Shown: one piece after another, positions 1 to 6,063 of the stretch
How the letters are laid out: each line of letters opens with the position of its first letter
Position numbering within the stretch: position 1 is the stretch's first letter
DNA from: Bacillota bacterium
Lineage (GTDB): Bacteria > Bacillota > Clostridia > Christensenellales > CAG-138
Direction of reading: 5' to 3'
NCBI GenBank assembly: GCA_023453725.1
Contig: JAEXTB010000314.1
Coordinates: forward strand, 1-6,546
DNA: 6,546 nt
Position numbers and translations under genes: made by a program
The notes under the pieces: model-generated
What the model saw: the letters and a program-made list of their open reading frames with translations, nothing else
The model's database searches: none
What the model was told of the DNA's origin: nothing

Positions 1-2
1 CT

Positions 3-254
3 TATGCGCAGCACGGGCTTGTGTTGCACGCGTATGAGGAGGAACATGCCTGTACGCTCAAACAGGCGTTAAGGGCCTCTAAGGCGCAGGATATCGCCAT
101 TGTCATAGGTCCCGAGGGCGGCTTTACACAAGAAGAAGTGGAATTGAGCGTTGCAAACGGCGCTCAGCCCATAACATTGGGCAGCCGTATACTGCGTACG
201 GAAACCGCGGGAATGGCCATGCTGGCCATGACGCTGTATGAGTTGGAGGGCTGA
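3..254 (+). CDS. rsmE: RsmE, 16S rRNA (uracil1498-N3)-methyltransferase, C-terminal part
   Basis: The reading frame is open from the window edge and ends at TGA 252-254, giving the last 83 residues of a protein normally about 245 long; the 5' part lies outside the window. Visible motifs are IGPEGGF and, further on, LGSRILRTETA. These are the hallmark S-adenosylmethionine-binding loops of the SPOUT (trefoil-knot) fold in RsmE. The family methylates N3 of U1498 in 16S rRNA within the assembled 30S subunit in the cytoplasm, using S-adenosylmethionine. The gene directly precedes mtaB, as in many Firmicutes (yqeU-yqeV in Bacillus subtilis), and its last codons carry the mtaB ribosome binding site, so the two are probably translationally coupled. 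There is no sign of damage in the visible part. The family assignment is firm; only the start is missing. Confidence 0.93.
   Translation, partial: YAQHGLVLHAYEEEHACTLKQALRASKAQDIAIVIGPEGGFTQEEVELSVANGAQPITLGSRILRTETAGMAMLAMTLYELEG
245..250 (+). promoter_or_regulatory. Ribosome binding site that sets the mtaB start
   Basis: GGAGGG lies inside the last codons of rsmE and is followed after 5 bases by TTG 256, which is in frame with mtaB. The in-frame ATG at 238 lies upstream of this Shine-Dalgarno and has no purine-rich tract of its own, so translation most likely starts at the TTG. Confidence 0.75.
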
Positions 255-255
255 T

Positions 256-1545
256 TTGCCAAAGGTCGCATTCTATACGCTGGGCTGTAAAGTCAACCAG
301 CAGGAAACCGATGCCATGCGCACGCTGTTTGAAGACGCGGGCTATGAAGCCGTGCCGTTTGAGGATACGGCGGACGTATACGTGGTGAATACCTGTACCG
401 TCACGCAGGTGAGCGATAAAAAATCCCGCCAGATGATTGCCCGCGCTCACGCAAGAAACCCTGCGGGGGTGATTGCGGTGGTGGGCTGCTATGCCCAGCG
501 CGCACCGGAGGAAGTAAAATCCATGCCCGGCGTGCAGCTTATCGTGGGTACCCAGCACCGCGCTAAGCTTGTGGAGCTGGTTGAGAACCTGCAGGAGCAG
601 CGCGATACCGTGGAGGATATCCGCTACGCCAAGGAATTTGAAACGCTGCCCACGGTGGTGCAGAATACGCGCACGCGCGTACAATTGAAAATTCAGGATG
701 GGTGCGACAGGTTCTGTACTTACTGCATCATTCCCTATGCGCGGGGGCCTGTGCGTTCCCGTCCGCTTTCGGAGATCGAAACGGAACTTCGGCGGCTGGG
801 GGAAGCGGGCGCGCAGGAGGTTGTGTTAACGGGCATCCACTTGATGAGCTACGGGAAGGATCTACCGGACAAGCCTTCTTTGGCGAATGTGCTGCGGGTG
901 GCAGGCCATATTCCCGGTATAGGGCGTATCCGTTTGGGGTCTCTGGAACCGGCACTCATCGATGATGCATTTGTTGCAGCGCTTTTGGATATTCCTGAAG
1001 AAAAGCTTGCCCAGCAGTTTCATCTTTCTTTGCAAAGCGGGAGCGCAAGCGTACTTTCCCGCATGCGCCGAAGATATACGCCGGAGGCGTATCTTACGGC
1101 TTCGGAGCGGCTGCGCAAAGCTTTTCCCGGCTGCGCACTTACGACGGACATTATCGCCGGGTTTCCCGGTGAGACAGAGGAAGAGCACCGCGAAACGCTT
1201 GCGTTCACTAAGCGCGCGGGGTTTTCCCGCATTCATGTGTTCCCGTACTCCCGGCGTACCGGAACGGTGGCAGCAGAGCTTCCGGGGCAACTTCAAAAGG
1301 CGGTCAAGGAGCGCCGCGCACATGAGCTGATTGCGCTTGGCGAACGGATGGAGCGGGACTACCTTATGGCGCAAGTCGGCACCGTACAGCTTGTGTTGGG
1401 GGAAGTAGCCGATGGCGTTGTCTGTGAGGGGTATTCGGGCAACTATGCCCGCGTCCGTTACACGGGCGGTACGGTGGGGAAGCTTGAGCGGGTTGCGATT
1501 ACCGGGTTGGAAGACGGCGTGCTTTTAGGCGCGCTGGCGGAATAA
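256..1545 (+). CDS. mtaB: MtaB, tRNA (N6-threonylcarbamoyladenosine37-C2)-methylthiotransferase
   Basis: This radical-SAM methylthiotransferase converts t6A at position 37 of ANN-decoding tRNAs to ms2t6A, using two [4Fe-4S] clusters. From the TTG start the protein has 429 residues, close to the family length. The N-terminal UPF0004 domain has the three auxiliary-cluster cysteines: C11 in TLGCKVN, C46 in NTCTVT and C78 in VGCYAQ. The radical-SAM cluster motif CX3CX2C is C150, C154 and C157 (CDRFCTYC). A C-terminal TRAM-like RNA-binding segment runs from about residue 373 to the end. The TLGCKVNQ signature and the rsmE neighbour favour MtaB (YqeV type) over MiaB or RimO. TTG 256 is chosen because it has a Shine-Dalgarno at 5 bases and puts the conserved KVAFYTLGCKVN stretch right at the N-terminus. 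ATG 238 would add six unconserved residues and overlap rsmE. The gene ends with TAA followed by another in-frame TAA. Confidence 0.93.
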   Translation: MPKVAFYTLGCKVNQQETDAMRTLFEDAGYEAVPFEDTADVYVVNTCTVTQVSDKKSRQMIARAHARNPAGVIAVVGCYAQRAPEEVKSMPGVQLIVGTQHRAKLVELVENLQEQRDTVEDIRYAKEFETLPTVVQNTRTRVQLKIQDGCDRFCTYCIIPYARGPVRSRPLSEIETELRRLGEAGAQEVVLTGIHLMSYGKDLPDKPSLANVLRVAGHIPGIGRIRLGSLEPALIDDAFVAALLDIPEEKLAQQFHLSLQSGSASVLSRMRRRYTPEAYLTASERLRKAFPGCALTTDIIAGFPGETEEEHRETLAFTKRAGFSRIHVFPYSRRTGTVAAELPGQLQKAVKERRAHELIALGERMERDYLMAQVGTVQLVLGEVADGVVCEGYSGNYARVRYTGGTVGKLERVAITGLEDGVLLGALAE

Positions 1546-1573
1546 TAAAGAATATCTGAAGGGAGAGATTGGA

Positions 1574-1921
1574 ATGGAAGAAAGCTGTATTTTCTGCAAA
1601 ATTGCCGCCGGGCAGATCCCCTGCAAGAAGGCCTACGAGGATGAACAGGTGCTTGCGTTCCATGATATCAACGGTCAGGCGCCTGTACACGTGCTGATCA
1701 TCCCGAAAAAGCACATCCCATCCGTACTTGCGCTGCAGCCGGAAGACGATGCGCTTTTAGGGCACATGTTCCAAGTGGCGCAAATGGTTGCCAGAGAACT
1801 CGGCGCGGCGGAGACAGGCTTCCGTTTGGTCTACAATACGGGGGCGGATGCCGGGCAATCGGTGCCGCACATCCATATGCACCTGTTGGGCGGCAGAGAG
1901 CTTGCCTGGCCGCCGGGATAA
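1574..1921 (+). CDS. HIT-family (histidine triad, Hint-like) nucleotide-binding protein
   Basis: A small cytoplasmic protein of 115 residues, the usual length for bacterial Hint proteins, which hydrolyse purine nucleoside phosphoramidates and related adenylated compounds; the cellular substrate is rarely known. The histidine triad HIHMHLL is at residues 99-105 (H99, H101, H103), preceded by the nucleotide-contacting stretch NTGADAGQSVPH. The N-terminal CIFCKI (C5, C8) matches the cysteine pair that binds zinc together with histidines in several Gram-positive members. The conserved LIIPKKHIPS is at 41-50. ATG 1574 follows a GGGAGAG Shine-Dalgarno at 1561-1567. The gene starts 28 bases after mtaB and ends in tandem TAA stops just before a terminator, so it is the last gene of the rsmE-mtaB-HIT operon. 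In many Clostridia rpsU follows here; in this window it does not. Confidence 0.93.
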   Translation: MEESCIFCKIAAGQIPCKKAYEDEQVLAFHDINGQAPVHVLIIPKKHIPSVLALQPEDDALLGHMFQVAQMVARELGAAETGFRLVYNTGADAGQSVPHIHMHLLGGRELAWPPG

Positions 1922-1930
1922 TAATTTCAA

Positions 1931-1953
1931 GAAAGTGGCGTTGCCACTTTTTT
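1931..1953 (+). terminator. Intrinsic terminator of the rsmE-mtaB-HIT operon
   Basis: Perfect 8-bp stem AAAGTGGC (1932-1939) and GCCACTTT (1943-1950) with a 3-base GTT loop. The T-run spans 1948-1953, partly inside the stem. It lies 10 bases after the HIT stop codon. Confidence 0.85.
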
Positions 1954-1965
1954 AAGCTTTTCCGT

Positions 1966-2158
1966 GTAGATATGACGTTGTGAATCTGCACACAGGGTGT
2001 CTGATTTGACGCACATGTCGTAAATCAGACGGATTCATATGGATGGTTTTCAATTCTTCACTTGCAGGGCGGCGGAGTGCTCTGCTATGTAAGCGCATCA
2101 TGTGTGATATTCTCGGGAACATTACATTAACATTTGAGGGGCGGTATGCCCCTTTTTT
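1966..2158 (+). ncRNA. Candidate structured RNA in the HIT-tetR gap (unidentified)
   Basis: This gap of over 230 bases lies between two plus-strand terminators and has no convincing protein-coding frame. It carries more pairing than expected for a spacer. GTCTGATTT (1999-2007) pairs perfectly with AAATCAGAC (2022-2030), with an inner GAC/GTC extension. TGAATC (1981-1986) can close around it with GATTCA (2032-2037), while ATATGA (1970-1975) can compete for TCATAT (2035-2040). A second hairpin is GCAGGGC (2064-2070) with GCTCTGC (2079-2085) around an 8-base G-rich loop. The tract ends in a terminator of its own. I could not match it to a known riboswitch, 6S, SRP, tmRNA or RNase P RNA, and saw no strong promoter in front. 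It could be a small RNA, a read-through 3' trailer, or coincidental pairing. Confidence 0.3.
2137..2158 (+). terminator. Intrinsic terminator upstream of the tetR promoter
   Basis: AGGGGC (2137-2142) pairs with GCCCCT (2148-2153) around a 5-base GGTAT loop; a run of six T follows (2153-2158, first T in the stem). It points in the plus direction and ends no recognised gene, so it either backs up the 1931-1953 terminator or ends an unannotated transcript. It shields the tetR promoter from read-through. Confidence 0.75.
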
Positions 2159-2186
2159 GATATGCAAAATTTTTTTGTATTACCTA

Positions 2187-2215
2187 TTGACATACTAACT
2201 AACGTTTGTTAGTAT
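2187..2215 (+). promoter_or_regulatory. Sigma-A-type promoter of the tetR-flavoprotein operon
   Basis: A consensus -35 box TTGACA (2187-2192), a 17-base spacer and a -10 box TAGTAT (2210-2215, 4 of 6 matches) are seen. The AT-rich tract 2161-2182 just upstream could act as an UP element. The expected transcription start, near 2222, falls inside the second operator, giving a leader of about 27 bases. Confidence 0.75.
2192..2215 (+). promoter_or_regulatory. Operator 1: 24-bp palindrome across the promoter spacer
   Basis: ATACTAAC at the left end is the exact reverse complement of GTTAGTAT at the right end, and the centre is AACGTT. Only one symmetric pair (T2200/T2207) breaks the 24-bp symmetry. 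It occupies everything from the last base of the -35 box through the -10 box, so a bound repressor would block RNA polymerase. The CTAAC half-site is shared with operator 2. The likely ligand is the TetR-family protein encoded just downstream (inference). Confidence 0.85.
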
Positions 2216-2234
2216 AACTAACGAACGTTAGTTA
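2215..2234 (+). promoter_or_regulatory. Operator 2: 20-bp palindrome over the transcription start
   Basis: TAACTAACG (2215-2223) and CGTTAGTTA (2226-2234) are perfect 9-bp inverted arms around AA. The palindrome directly abuts operator 1, with its centre 21 bp (two helical turns) further on, so two repressor dimers could sit on the same face of the DNA. It covers the predicted transcription start and ends just before the Shine-Dalgarno. Confidence 0.85.
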
Positions 2235-2248
2235 ATGGATGGAGACGC

Positions 2249-2902
2249 ATGGAAACGAAACAAAAGATTTTATATGCCGCGCTGGATTTGTTCAGCCAAA
2301 AGGGATACGACGCCGTGTCCGTACGGGATATCGCGCGGGCGGTTGGCATAAAGGAAAGCTCGCTCTACAACCATTTTCAGAACAAGCAGGATATCTACGA
2401 TTCTATTCTTGCTTTCTATGAGGCAAGGGGGGAGGAAGTAGGGTACTCCCTTGATCTAACCAACGAGGAAAAGCGGTATGTGGTGGATGCGCATATCAAC
2501 GACCTGTACCGCAACATGACGCCAGAGCAATTTTCCCGCATGGCGGAAACGCTGTTTGACTATTACTTTACGGATGAGCTGAACGTCAAGCTGAGAAAAA
2601 TGCTGACCATTGAACAGTATCGGGATCAGGAGGCGGCAAGGCGCTACCGCGAAAACGCCCTTGAAGCGGCGCTTACTTACCAAACGGAGTTGTTTGCGGC
2701 GTTGATTGAGGAAGGTCTGTTCCGTAGGGCGGACCCCTACATGGTCGCGTTGGCGTTTTATTCACCGATATTTGTGATGCTTTACAAGTTTGACGCAACG
2801 CCTGAAGGGCATGCGGAAGCGAAAGCACAATTTTTGCGCCATATAGATCACTTTGTACGGACATATGCTATTCAGGGGATGGAAAGAGAGGAAGACCAAT
2901 GA
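2249..2902 (+). CDS. TetR/AcrR-family transcriptional repressor
   Basis: A 217-residue protein, typical for TetR repressors. The N-terminal DNA-binding domain (about residues 3-50) has the classic order KQKILYAALDLFSQKGYDAVSVRDIARAVG, written here as two joined motifs at residues 4-20 and 21-33, then the recognition helix KESSLYNHF at 36-43 and NKQDIY at 45-50. Residues from about 55 to 205 form the helical ligand-binding and dimerisation domain, which is not conserved enough to tell the inducer. ATG 2249 follows GGATGGAG (2237-2244) at a slightly short spacing of 4 bases. Two palindromes cover its promoter, pointing to autorepression together with the next gene, which overlaps it by 4 bases (ATGA). 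The most likely role is to sense a small molecule handled by the downstream flavoprotein; that link is inference from the operon. Confidence 0.93.
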   Translation: METKQKILYAALDLFSQKGYDAVSVRDIARAVGIKESSLYNHFQNKQDIYDSILAFYEARGEEVGYSLDLTNEEKRYVVDAHINDLYRNMTPEQFSRMAETLFDYYFTDELNVKLRKMLTIEQYRDQEAARRYRENALEAALTYQTELFAALIEEGLFRRADPYMVALAFYSPIFVMLYKFDATPEGHAEAKAQFLRHIDHFVRTYAIQGMEREEDQ

Positions 2903-3630
2903 ACGTCGTCATCATCAACGGAAACGCTCGCCACGGCAGTACCTGGCACTGCAAGGAACTCTTTCTGGAGGAACTGCGCAAACAAACGGAAATCGCGGTA
3001 ACCGAGTTCACGCTGCCCAAAGATATGCCGCACTTTTGTGTGGGCTGCTTTAACTGCTTTTTTAAAGGCGAAGACAAATGCCCGCACGCAAACAGCATGC
3101 AGCCTATCGTTATGGCGATGGTCGCGGCGGACATCATCGTGCTGACTTCCCCTGTCTATGTGTTTGACGCGTCGGGTCAGATGAAAGCTTTCTTAGATCA
3201 TCTGGGGTATATGTGGATGGTGCACCGCCCAAATGCCGCGATGTTTCATAAAATTGGCGTGACCATCTCCACCACGGCAGGCGCGGGATTGTCCCACACC
3301 ACAAAGACCATGGCAAACAGCTTACGGTATTGGGGTGCGAGGCGCGTATTTTCCTTCCGCAAGGCCGTACAGGCGATAGCGTGGGATGGCGTTCCGGAGA
3401 AAAGGCGCCTGGACATTCAGCGCAAGATGGCGGCGCTTGCAAAAAATACATATAACGCGGTGCGTCATGTAGACAAATTGCCGGTTCCGCTGACGCAAAG
3501 AGGCATGTTTTTCATGATACGCAGTATGATGAAAAAGGGCGGCTGGAACGAAAGGGATCGGGAATATTGGAACGAGCAGGGATGGCTCAAAAAGAAAAGC
3601 CCCTTTCATGCCATCCATACCGGTTCGTGA
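2899..3630 (+). CDS. Flavodoxin-fold NAD(P)H-dependent oxidoreductase, iron-sulfur flavoprotein-like
   Basis: The N-terminus (VVIINGNARHGSTWHC, residues 3-18) matches the FMN-phosphate loop of the NADPH-dependent FMN reductase / flavodoxin-like superfamily. TSPVYVFDASGQMKAFLDH (83-101) and STTAGAG (124-130) are the next two flavin-contacting loops. C47, C50, C53 and C61 form CX2CX2CX7C, which fits the compact CX2CX2CX4-7C motif that binds the [4Fe-4S] cluster in archaeal iron-sulfur flavoprotein (Isf); electron transfer from a reduced carrier through Fe-S to FMN is therefore plausible. At 243 residues it is longer than the usual ~180-200, with an added basic, aromatic C-terminal tail (about 195-243). 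It is translated by ATGA overlap from the TetR gene, behind AGAGGAAG at 2887-2894, so it is probably the repressor's main target. The substrate is unknown; quinone, nitro compound, disulfide or oxygen stress are options. Confidence 0.85.
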   Translation: MNVVIINGNARHGSTWHCKELFLEELRKQTEIAVTEFTLPKDMPHFCVGCFNCFFKGEDKCPHANSMQPIVMAMVAADIIVLTSPVYVFDASGQMKAFLDHLGYMWMVHRPNAAMFHKIGVTISTTAGAGLSHTTKTMANSLRYWGARRVFSFRKAVQAIAWDGVPEKRRLDIQRKMAALAKNTYNAVRHVDKLPVPLTQRGMFFMIRSMMKKGGWNERDREYWNEQGWLKKKSPFHAIHTGS

Positions 3631-3675
3631 CAGAACGCACCACGTGTGCAAAGCTGTCTCCAGTTCCTGCAAAGC

Positions 3676-3724
3676 AAAAAGAGAAAGATGCCGACCATCT
3701 CTTTCGCGGTGGAAGGCATCTTTT
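3676..3724. terminator. Bidirectional terminator between convergent genes
   Basis: AAAGATGCC (3684-3692) pairs perfectly with GGCATCTTT (3715-3723) around a 22-base loop. TTTT (3721-3724) lies on the plus side and AAAAA (3676-3680, read as T on the minus strand) on the other. A competing small hairpin GATG/CATC (3687-3690 and 3696-3699) exists inside. It sits between the flavoprotein stop and the M15 peptidase stop and probably serves both. The long loop makes efficiency uncertain. Confidence 0.65.
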
Positions 3725-3741
3725 ATTGCTTCAATCCGTTG

Positions 3742-4557
3742 TTACCGCACATCCTTGTCAAAATGCTGGTAGTCTTTTACGGTTTTCCAATCCCCGCCCC
3801 ATCTCCAGCCGCTTTTCGTAAAAAGCTTATAGCACAAATCCTCATGGTCTATTTTTCCCGCAAATTCCTTGGATCGGTCTACGTACGCCGTGCCATTTTT
3901 CGGGGAAACGCTGCCTTTTTTTACGTATGGATTGATTTTTGGGTTGATGTCTATCGCCATGCCGTAGCTGTGCAGAGACAGTTTTTTTGTTCCCGCTACG
4001 CGCCGGTAATTAAACGAGGAGGTGTTGTTGGCCTCCATGGAGCTCGTATCGTCCGCGGGTTCGCCGAAATCATCCACCAGCCGGACGGACGTAAAGGGGT
4101 ATTTTGCCATATATAGCTCGTAGAATATCTGCATCACTTCATCTGCAAGCTTTTTATTGACGATCAGCTCACCTGTTTTGACATTGCCTTTAAAATCGTA
4201 GTACAGCAGCCCAATGTAGCGTAAATCGTCATAATGGATTTTTGCGTCGCCGTCATCCGCGGGGTAGCTGATGCCGGTAATGCGTTGTATCATCGCGTCA
4301 TTGAGTTCCATGTAAAAGAAGCCGTCCACAGGCCCCAGTTTTTCCGGTTCAACGGACATGGCCGCGGTCGAGTCTTCCGGTGTTAATTCGGGCAATGATG
4401 TTGCCGCAGGAGTATACGTTGGGGAAGCAACCGGCAGCTTGGTCGAAGAAGGCGAAGGCGCAATGGAAGGCGATGGTGCTGTACCCTTAGGTGCCACGCA
4501 ACCGGCGCAAATAACAGCGACTGTCAATAGAACTGCATACAGTTTTCTTATCTTCAT
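3742..4557 (-). CDS. VanY-like D-alanyl-D-alanine carboxypeptidase lipoprotein (peptidase M15)
   Basis: The 271-residue product begins with a lipoprotein signal peptide: MKIRK, a hydrophobic stretch (about 7-17) and a lipobox-like CAGC with the lipidated cysteine at C20. The -3 position is C rather than the usual L. A Ser/Thr/Pro/Ala-rich linker (about 25-60) leads to the globular domain. The C-terminal zinc peptidase has SLHSYGMAIDIN, with H196 and D203 as metal ligands, and ends with GWRWGGDW...DYQHF, with H265 the third ligand; this pattern is that of the M15_4/VanY group. The family removes the terminal D-Ala from peptidoglycan stem peptides or acts as an L,D/D,D-endopeptidase outside the membrane. 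The start at 4557 is preferred because it begins the signal peptide; ATG 4587 has no Shine-Dalgarno and adds ten uncharacteristic residues. The AGGAGGTG site (4576-4569) is 11 bases from this ATG, unusually far. Confidence 0.88.
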   Translation of the reverse strand: MKIRKLYAVLLTVAVICAGCVAPKGTAPSPSIAPSPSSTKLPVASPTYTPAATSLPELTPEDSTAAMSVEPEKLGPVDGFFYMELNDAMIQRITGISYPADDGDAKIHYDDLRYIGLLYYDFKGNVKTGELIVNKKLADEVMQIFYELYMAKYPFTSVRLVDDFGEPADDTSSMEANNTSSFNYRRVAGTKKLSLHSYGMAIDINPKINPYVKKGSVSPKNGTAYVDRSKEFAGKIDHEDLCYKLFTKSGWRWGGDWKTVKDYQHFDKDVR

Positions 4558-4570
4558 CGGGATGTCGACA

Positions 4571-4620
4571 CCTCCTGTTCCAATCATACATCAACATTAG
4601 CTTATCCGTGCATGAACAGG
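4571..4620 (-). promoter_or_regulatory. Leader hairpin that half-buries the M15 gene's Shine-Dalgarno
   Basis: Reading the minus strand, CCTGTT (4620-4615) can pair with AACAGG (4579-4574), and the adjoining CATGCA (4614-4609) with TGTATG (4590-4585, one G-T pair). The result is about 12 bp with an 18-base loop and a 4-5 base bulge. The AGG at 4576-4574 belongs to the AGGAGG site, so half of the ribosome binding site is in the stem. Whether this stem lies in the transcript depends on the promoter; I saw no confident one, and 4621-4677 shows only weak matches. Confidence 0.4.
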
Positions 4621-4677
4621 TTTATGTATTTATGACAAGCGCGTCGGCCGTGATTTGGCAACCGATGAAACTCATAG

Positions 4678-4708
4678 AAAAAGGCGGCCATCTTCTGACA
4701 GCCGCCTT
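4678..4708 (-). terminator. Intrinsic terminator of the aspartate kinase transcript
   Basis: On the minus strand AAGGCGGC (4708-4701) pairs perfectly with GCCGCCTT (4688-4681) around a 12-base loop and is followed by T (4682-4678). It starts 16 bases after the kinase stop codon and separates it from the M15 lipoprotein gene. Confidence 0.85.
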
Positions 4709-4724
4709 CTGAAAGAGCATGAAA

Positions 4725-6044
4725 CTATTCGTCCTTAAACGCCTCGTAGATGGCGCGCATAGCGGTGGGGAATTCATCGCTTTCAACACCGACGATGATG
4801 TTCATTTCGCTCGATCCCTGGTCGATCATGCGGATGTTGACGCCGGATTTTGCAAGTGCCCCAAAGAGCTTCGCTGCAATACCGATGGAATGAACCATGC
4901 CGCGGCCGACGGTGGCAATGAGGGCAAGGTTGTCGTGTATCTCCACACAATCGGATTCGCAAACCTGCATGAGCTCATCCAATACGGAATTCCGCTTGCC
5001 TTCAAGCTGGGAGTCCGCAAGCACGACGGACATTGTGTCAATGCCGGTCGGAATATGCTCAAAGGAAATGTTGTGGTTTTTGAGCACAGAAAGAACCTTG
5101 TAGCCAAAACCAACTTCGCTGTGCATATTGTCTTTTGCGATGGCGATAACGGTGAAGCCTGTGCGCCCCGCGATGCCGGTCAGCTTGCCGCCAAGCGGTT
5201 TGCCGTCGTCATCCGGAATAATAAGCGTGCCGGGTTCCTCAGGGGCGTTCGTGTTACGAACGTTGATGGGAATGCAGGCCTGGCGCACGGGAAAAATCGA
5301 ATCCTCATGCAGCACAGTTGCGCCCATATAGGCCAGTTCGCGAAGCTCCGAGTACGTGATGGTACGGATGGGCTTGGGATCGTTTACAATGCGGGGGTCG
5401 GCCATCAAAAAGCCGGATACATCCGTCCAGTTCTCATACAGGTCTGCGTTGACGCCTCTGGCGACAATCGCGCCGGAAATATCGGAGCCGCCGCGCGGGA
5501 ACACCTTGATGCTGCCATCGGGCAGCGCGCCGTAGAAGCCGGGGACCGTCACATGCTGTTTGCCGGCGAGCTTCTGCTGCATGAGCGCCTGTGTGCCTTC
5601 CGCGTCAAATTTGCCTTCGGCGGTAAAGCGGATGACGTCCGCCGCATCCACAAATGTAAAGCCAAGGTAGTTGGCAAGCAGCAGGCCGTTGAGATATTCC
5701 CCGCGGCTTGCGGCGTAATCCGCAGAAGCGCCATGCTTGATGTCCGCCCAAACGGTCTGCAAATACGGGCGTATGTCCAGCGTAAGCTCCAGTTCCTGTG
5801 CAATATCGATATACCGCTGCGCGATGACGTCAAATACCTCTTCAAAATGCTCGCCGGAGCTTGCAAGCTTCTGGCAGCGGTAAAGAAGATCGGTGATTTT
5901 TTCATCCTTATACGTTCGTTTGCCAGGGGCGGACGGTACGACGAACAGGCGTGCTTCATCGGCAAGCATAATCGCCTTTACTTTGCGGAATTGGGTAGCG
6001 TCAGCTAAGGAGCTGCCGCCAAACTTTGCGACCTTGACCTTCAT
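4725..6044 (-). CDS. Aspartate kinase with two ACT domains
   Basis: The enzyme phosphorylates L-aspartate with ATP to 4-phospho-aspartate, the first step to diaminopimelate, lysine, threonine and methionine. The 439-residue product starts with the kinase signature VAKFGGSS (K7-S12). SAPGKR (38-43) takes the place of the usual SAMAG-like loop and is typical of a clostridial subgroup. RGEYLN (114-119, E116 in the substrate loop), FPRGGSD (182-188) and WTDVSG...ADPR (206-218) complete the amino-acid kinase domain. Two ACT domains follow (about 297-365 and 372-435), so feedback control by lysine and/or threonine is expected; which one cannot be told. Start ATG 6044 is fixed by the N-terminal motif; upstream in-frame codons overlap the preceding gene and look non-coding. 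The GGAGGAG site (6061-6055 on the minus strand) ends about 10 bases before the ATG, a longish spacing. It is co-directional with a DUF1015 gene, 19 bases upstream, probably one transcript. No lysine riboswitch fits in that gap. Confidence 0.95.
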   Translation of the reverse strand: MKVKVAKFGGSSLADATQFRKVKAIMLADEARLFVVPSAPGKRTYKDEKITDLLYRCQKLASSGEHFEEVFDVIAQRYIDIAQELELTLDIRPYLQTVWADIKHGASADYAASRGEYLNGLLLANYLGFTFVDAADVIRFTAEGKFDAEGTQALMQQKLAGKQHVTVPGFYGALPDGSIKVFPRGGSDISGAIVARGVNADLYENWTDVSGFLMADPRIVNDPKPIRTITYSELRELAYMGATVLHEDSIFPVRQACIPINVRNTNAPEEPGTLIIPDDDGKPLGGKLTGIAGRTGFTVIAIAKDNMHSEVGFGYKVLSVLKNHNISFEHIPTGIDTMSVVLADSQLEGKRNSVLDELMQVCESDCVEIHDNLALIATVGRGMVHSIGIAAKLFGALAKSGVNIRMIDQGSSEMNIIVGVESDEFPTAMRAIYEAFKDE

Positions 6045-6063
6045 GTTTGTGTGTTCTCCTCCG

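Noticed and set aside
124..684. 186-codon open frame on the minus strand
   Set aside because: It lies opposite rsmE and mtaB, has no recognisable motif and no credible ribosome binding site.
2039..2092. 17-codon plus-strand micro-ORF starting ATG GAT GGT
   Set aside because: No clear Shine-Dalgarno precedes it and the peptide has no leader-peptide features such as repeated regulatory codons.
1952..2167. 71-codon open frame on the minus strand in the HIT-tetR gap
   Set aside because: It begins inside the 2137-2158 terminator hairpin, shows no family features and runs through the inverted repeats.
2187..2234. Palindromes considered as a recombination or attachment site
   Set aside because: Their placement on the -35, -10 and start site of a tetR gene is fully explained by operator function, and no integrase or transposase is present.
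3646..4116. 156-codon plus-strand open frame with hydrophobic stretches
   Set aside because: It is antisense to the M15 peptidase domain, whose zinc motifs are clear on the minus strand, and it starts within the terminator region.
4558..4587. Alternative ATG 4587 for the M15 lipoprotein
   Set aside because: The Shine-Dalgarno lies downstream of it, and the ten extra residues would precede a normal signal peptide.
4719..6008. Long open frame (429 codons) on the plus strand
   Set aside because: It is antisense to the aspartate kinase, whose motifs are unmistakable; the plus-strand product shows no family motif and arises from codon bias.
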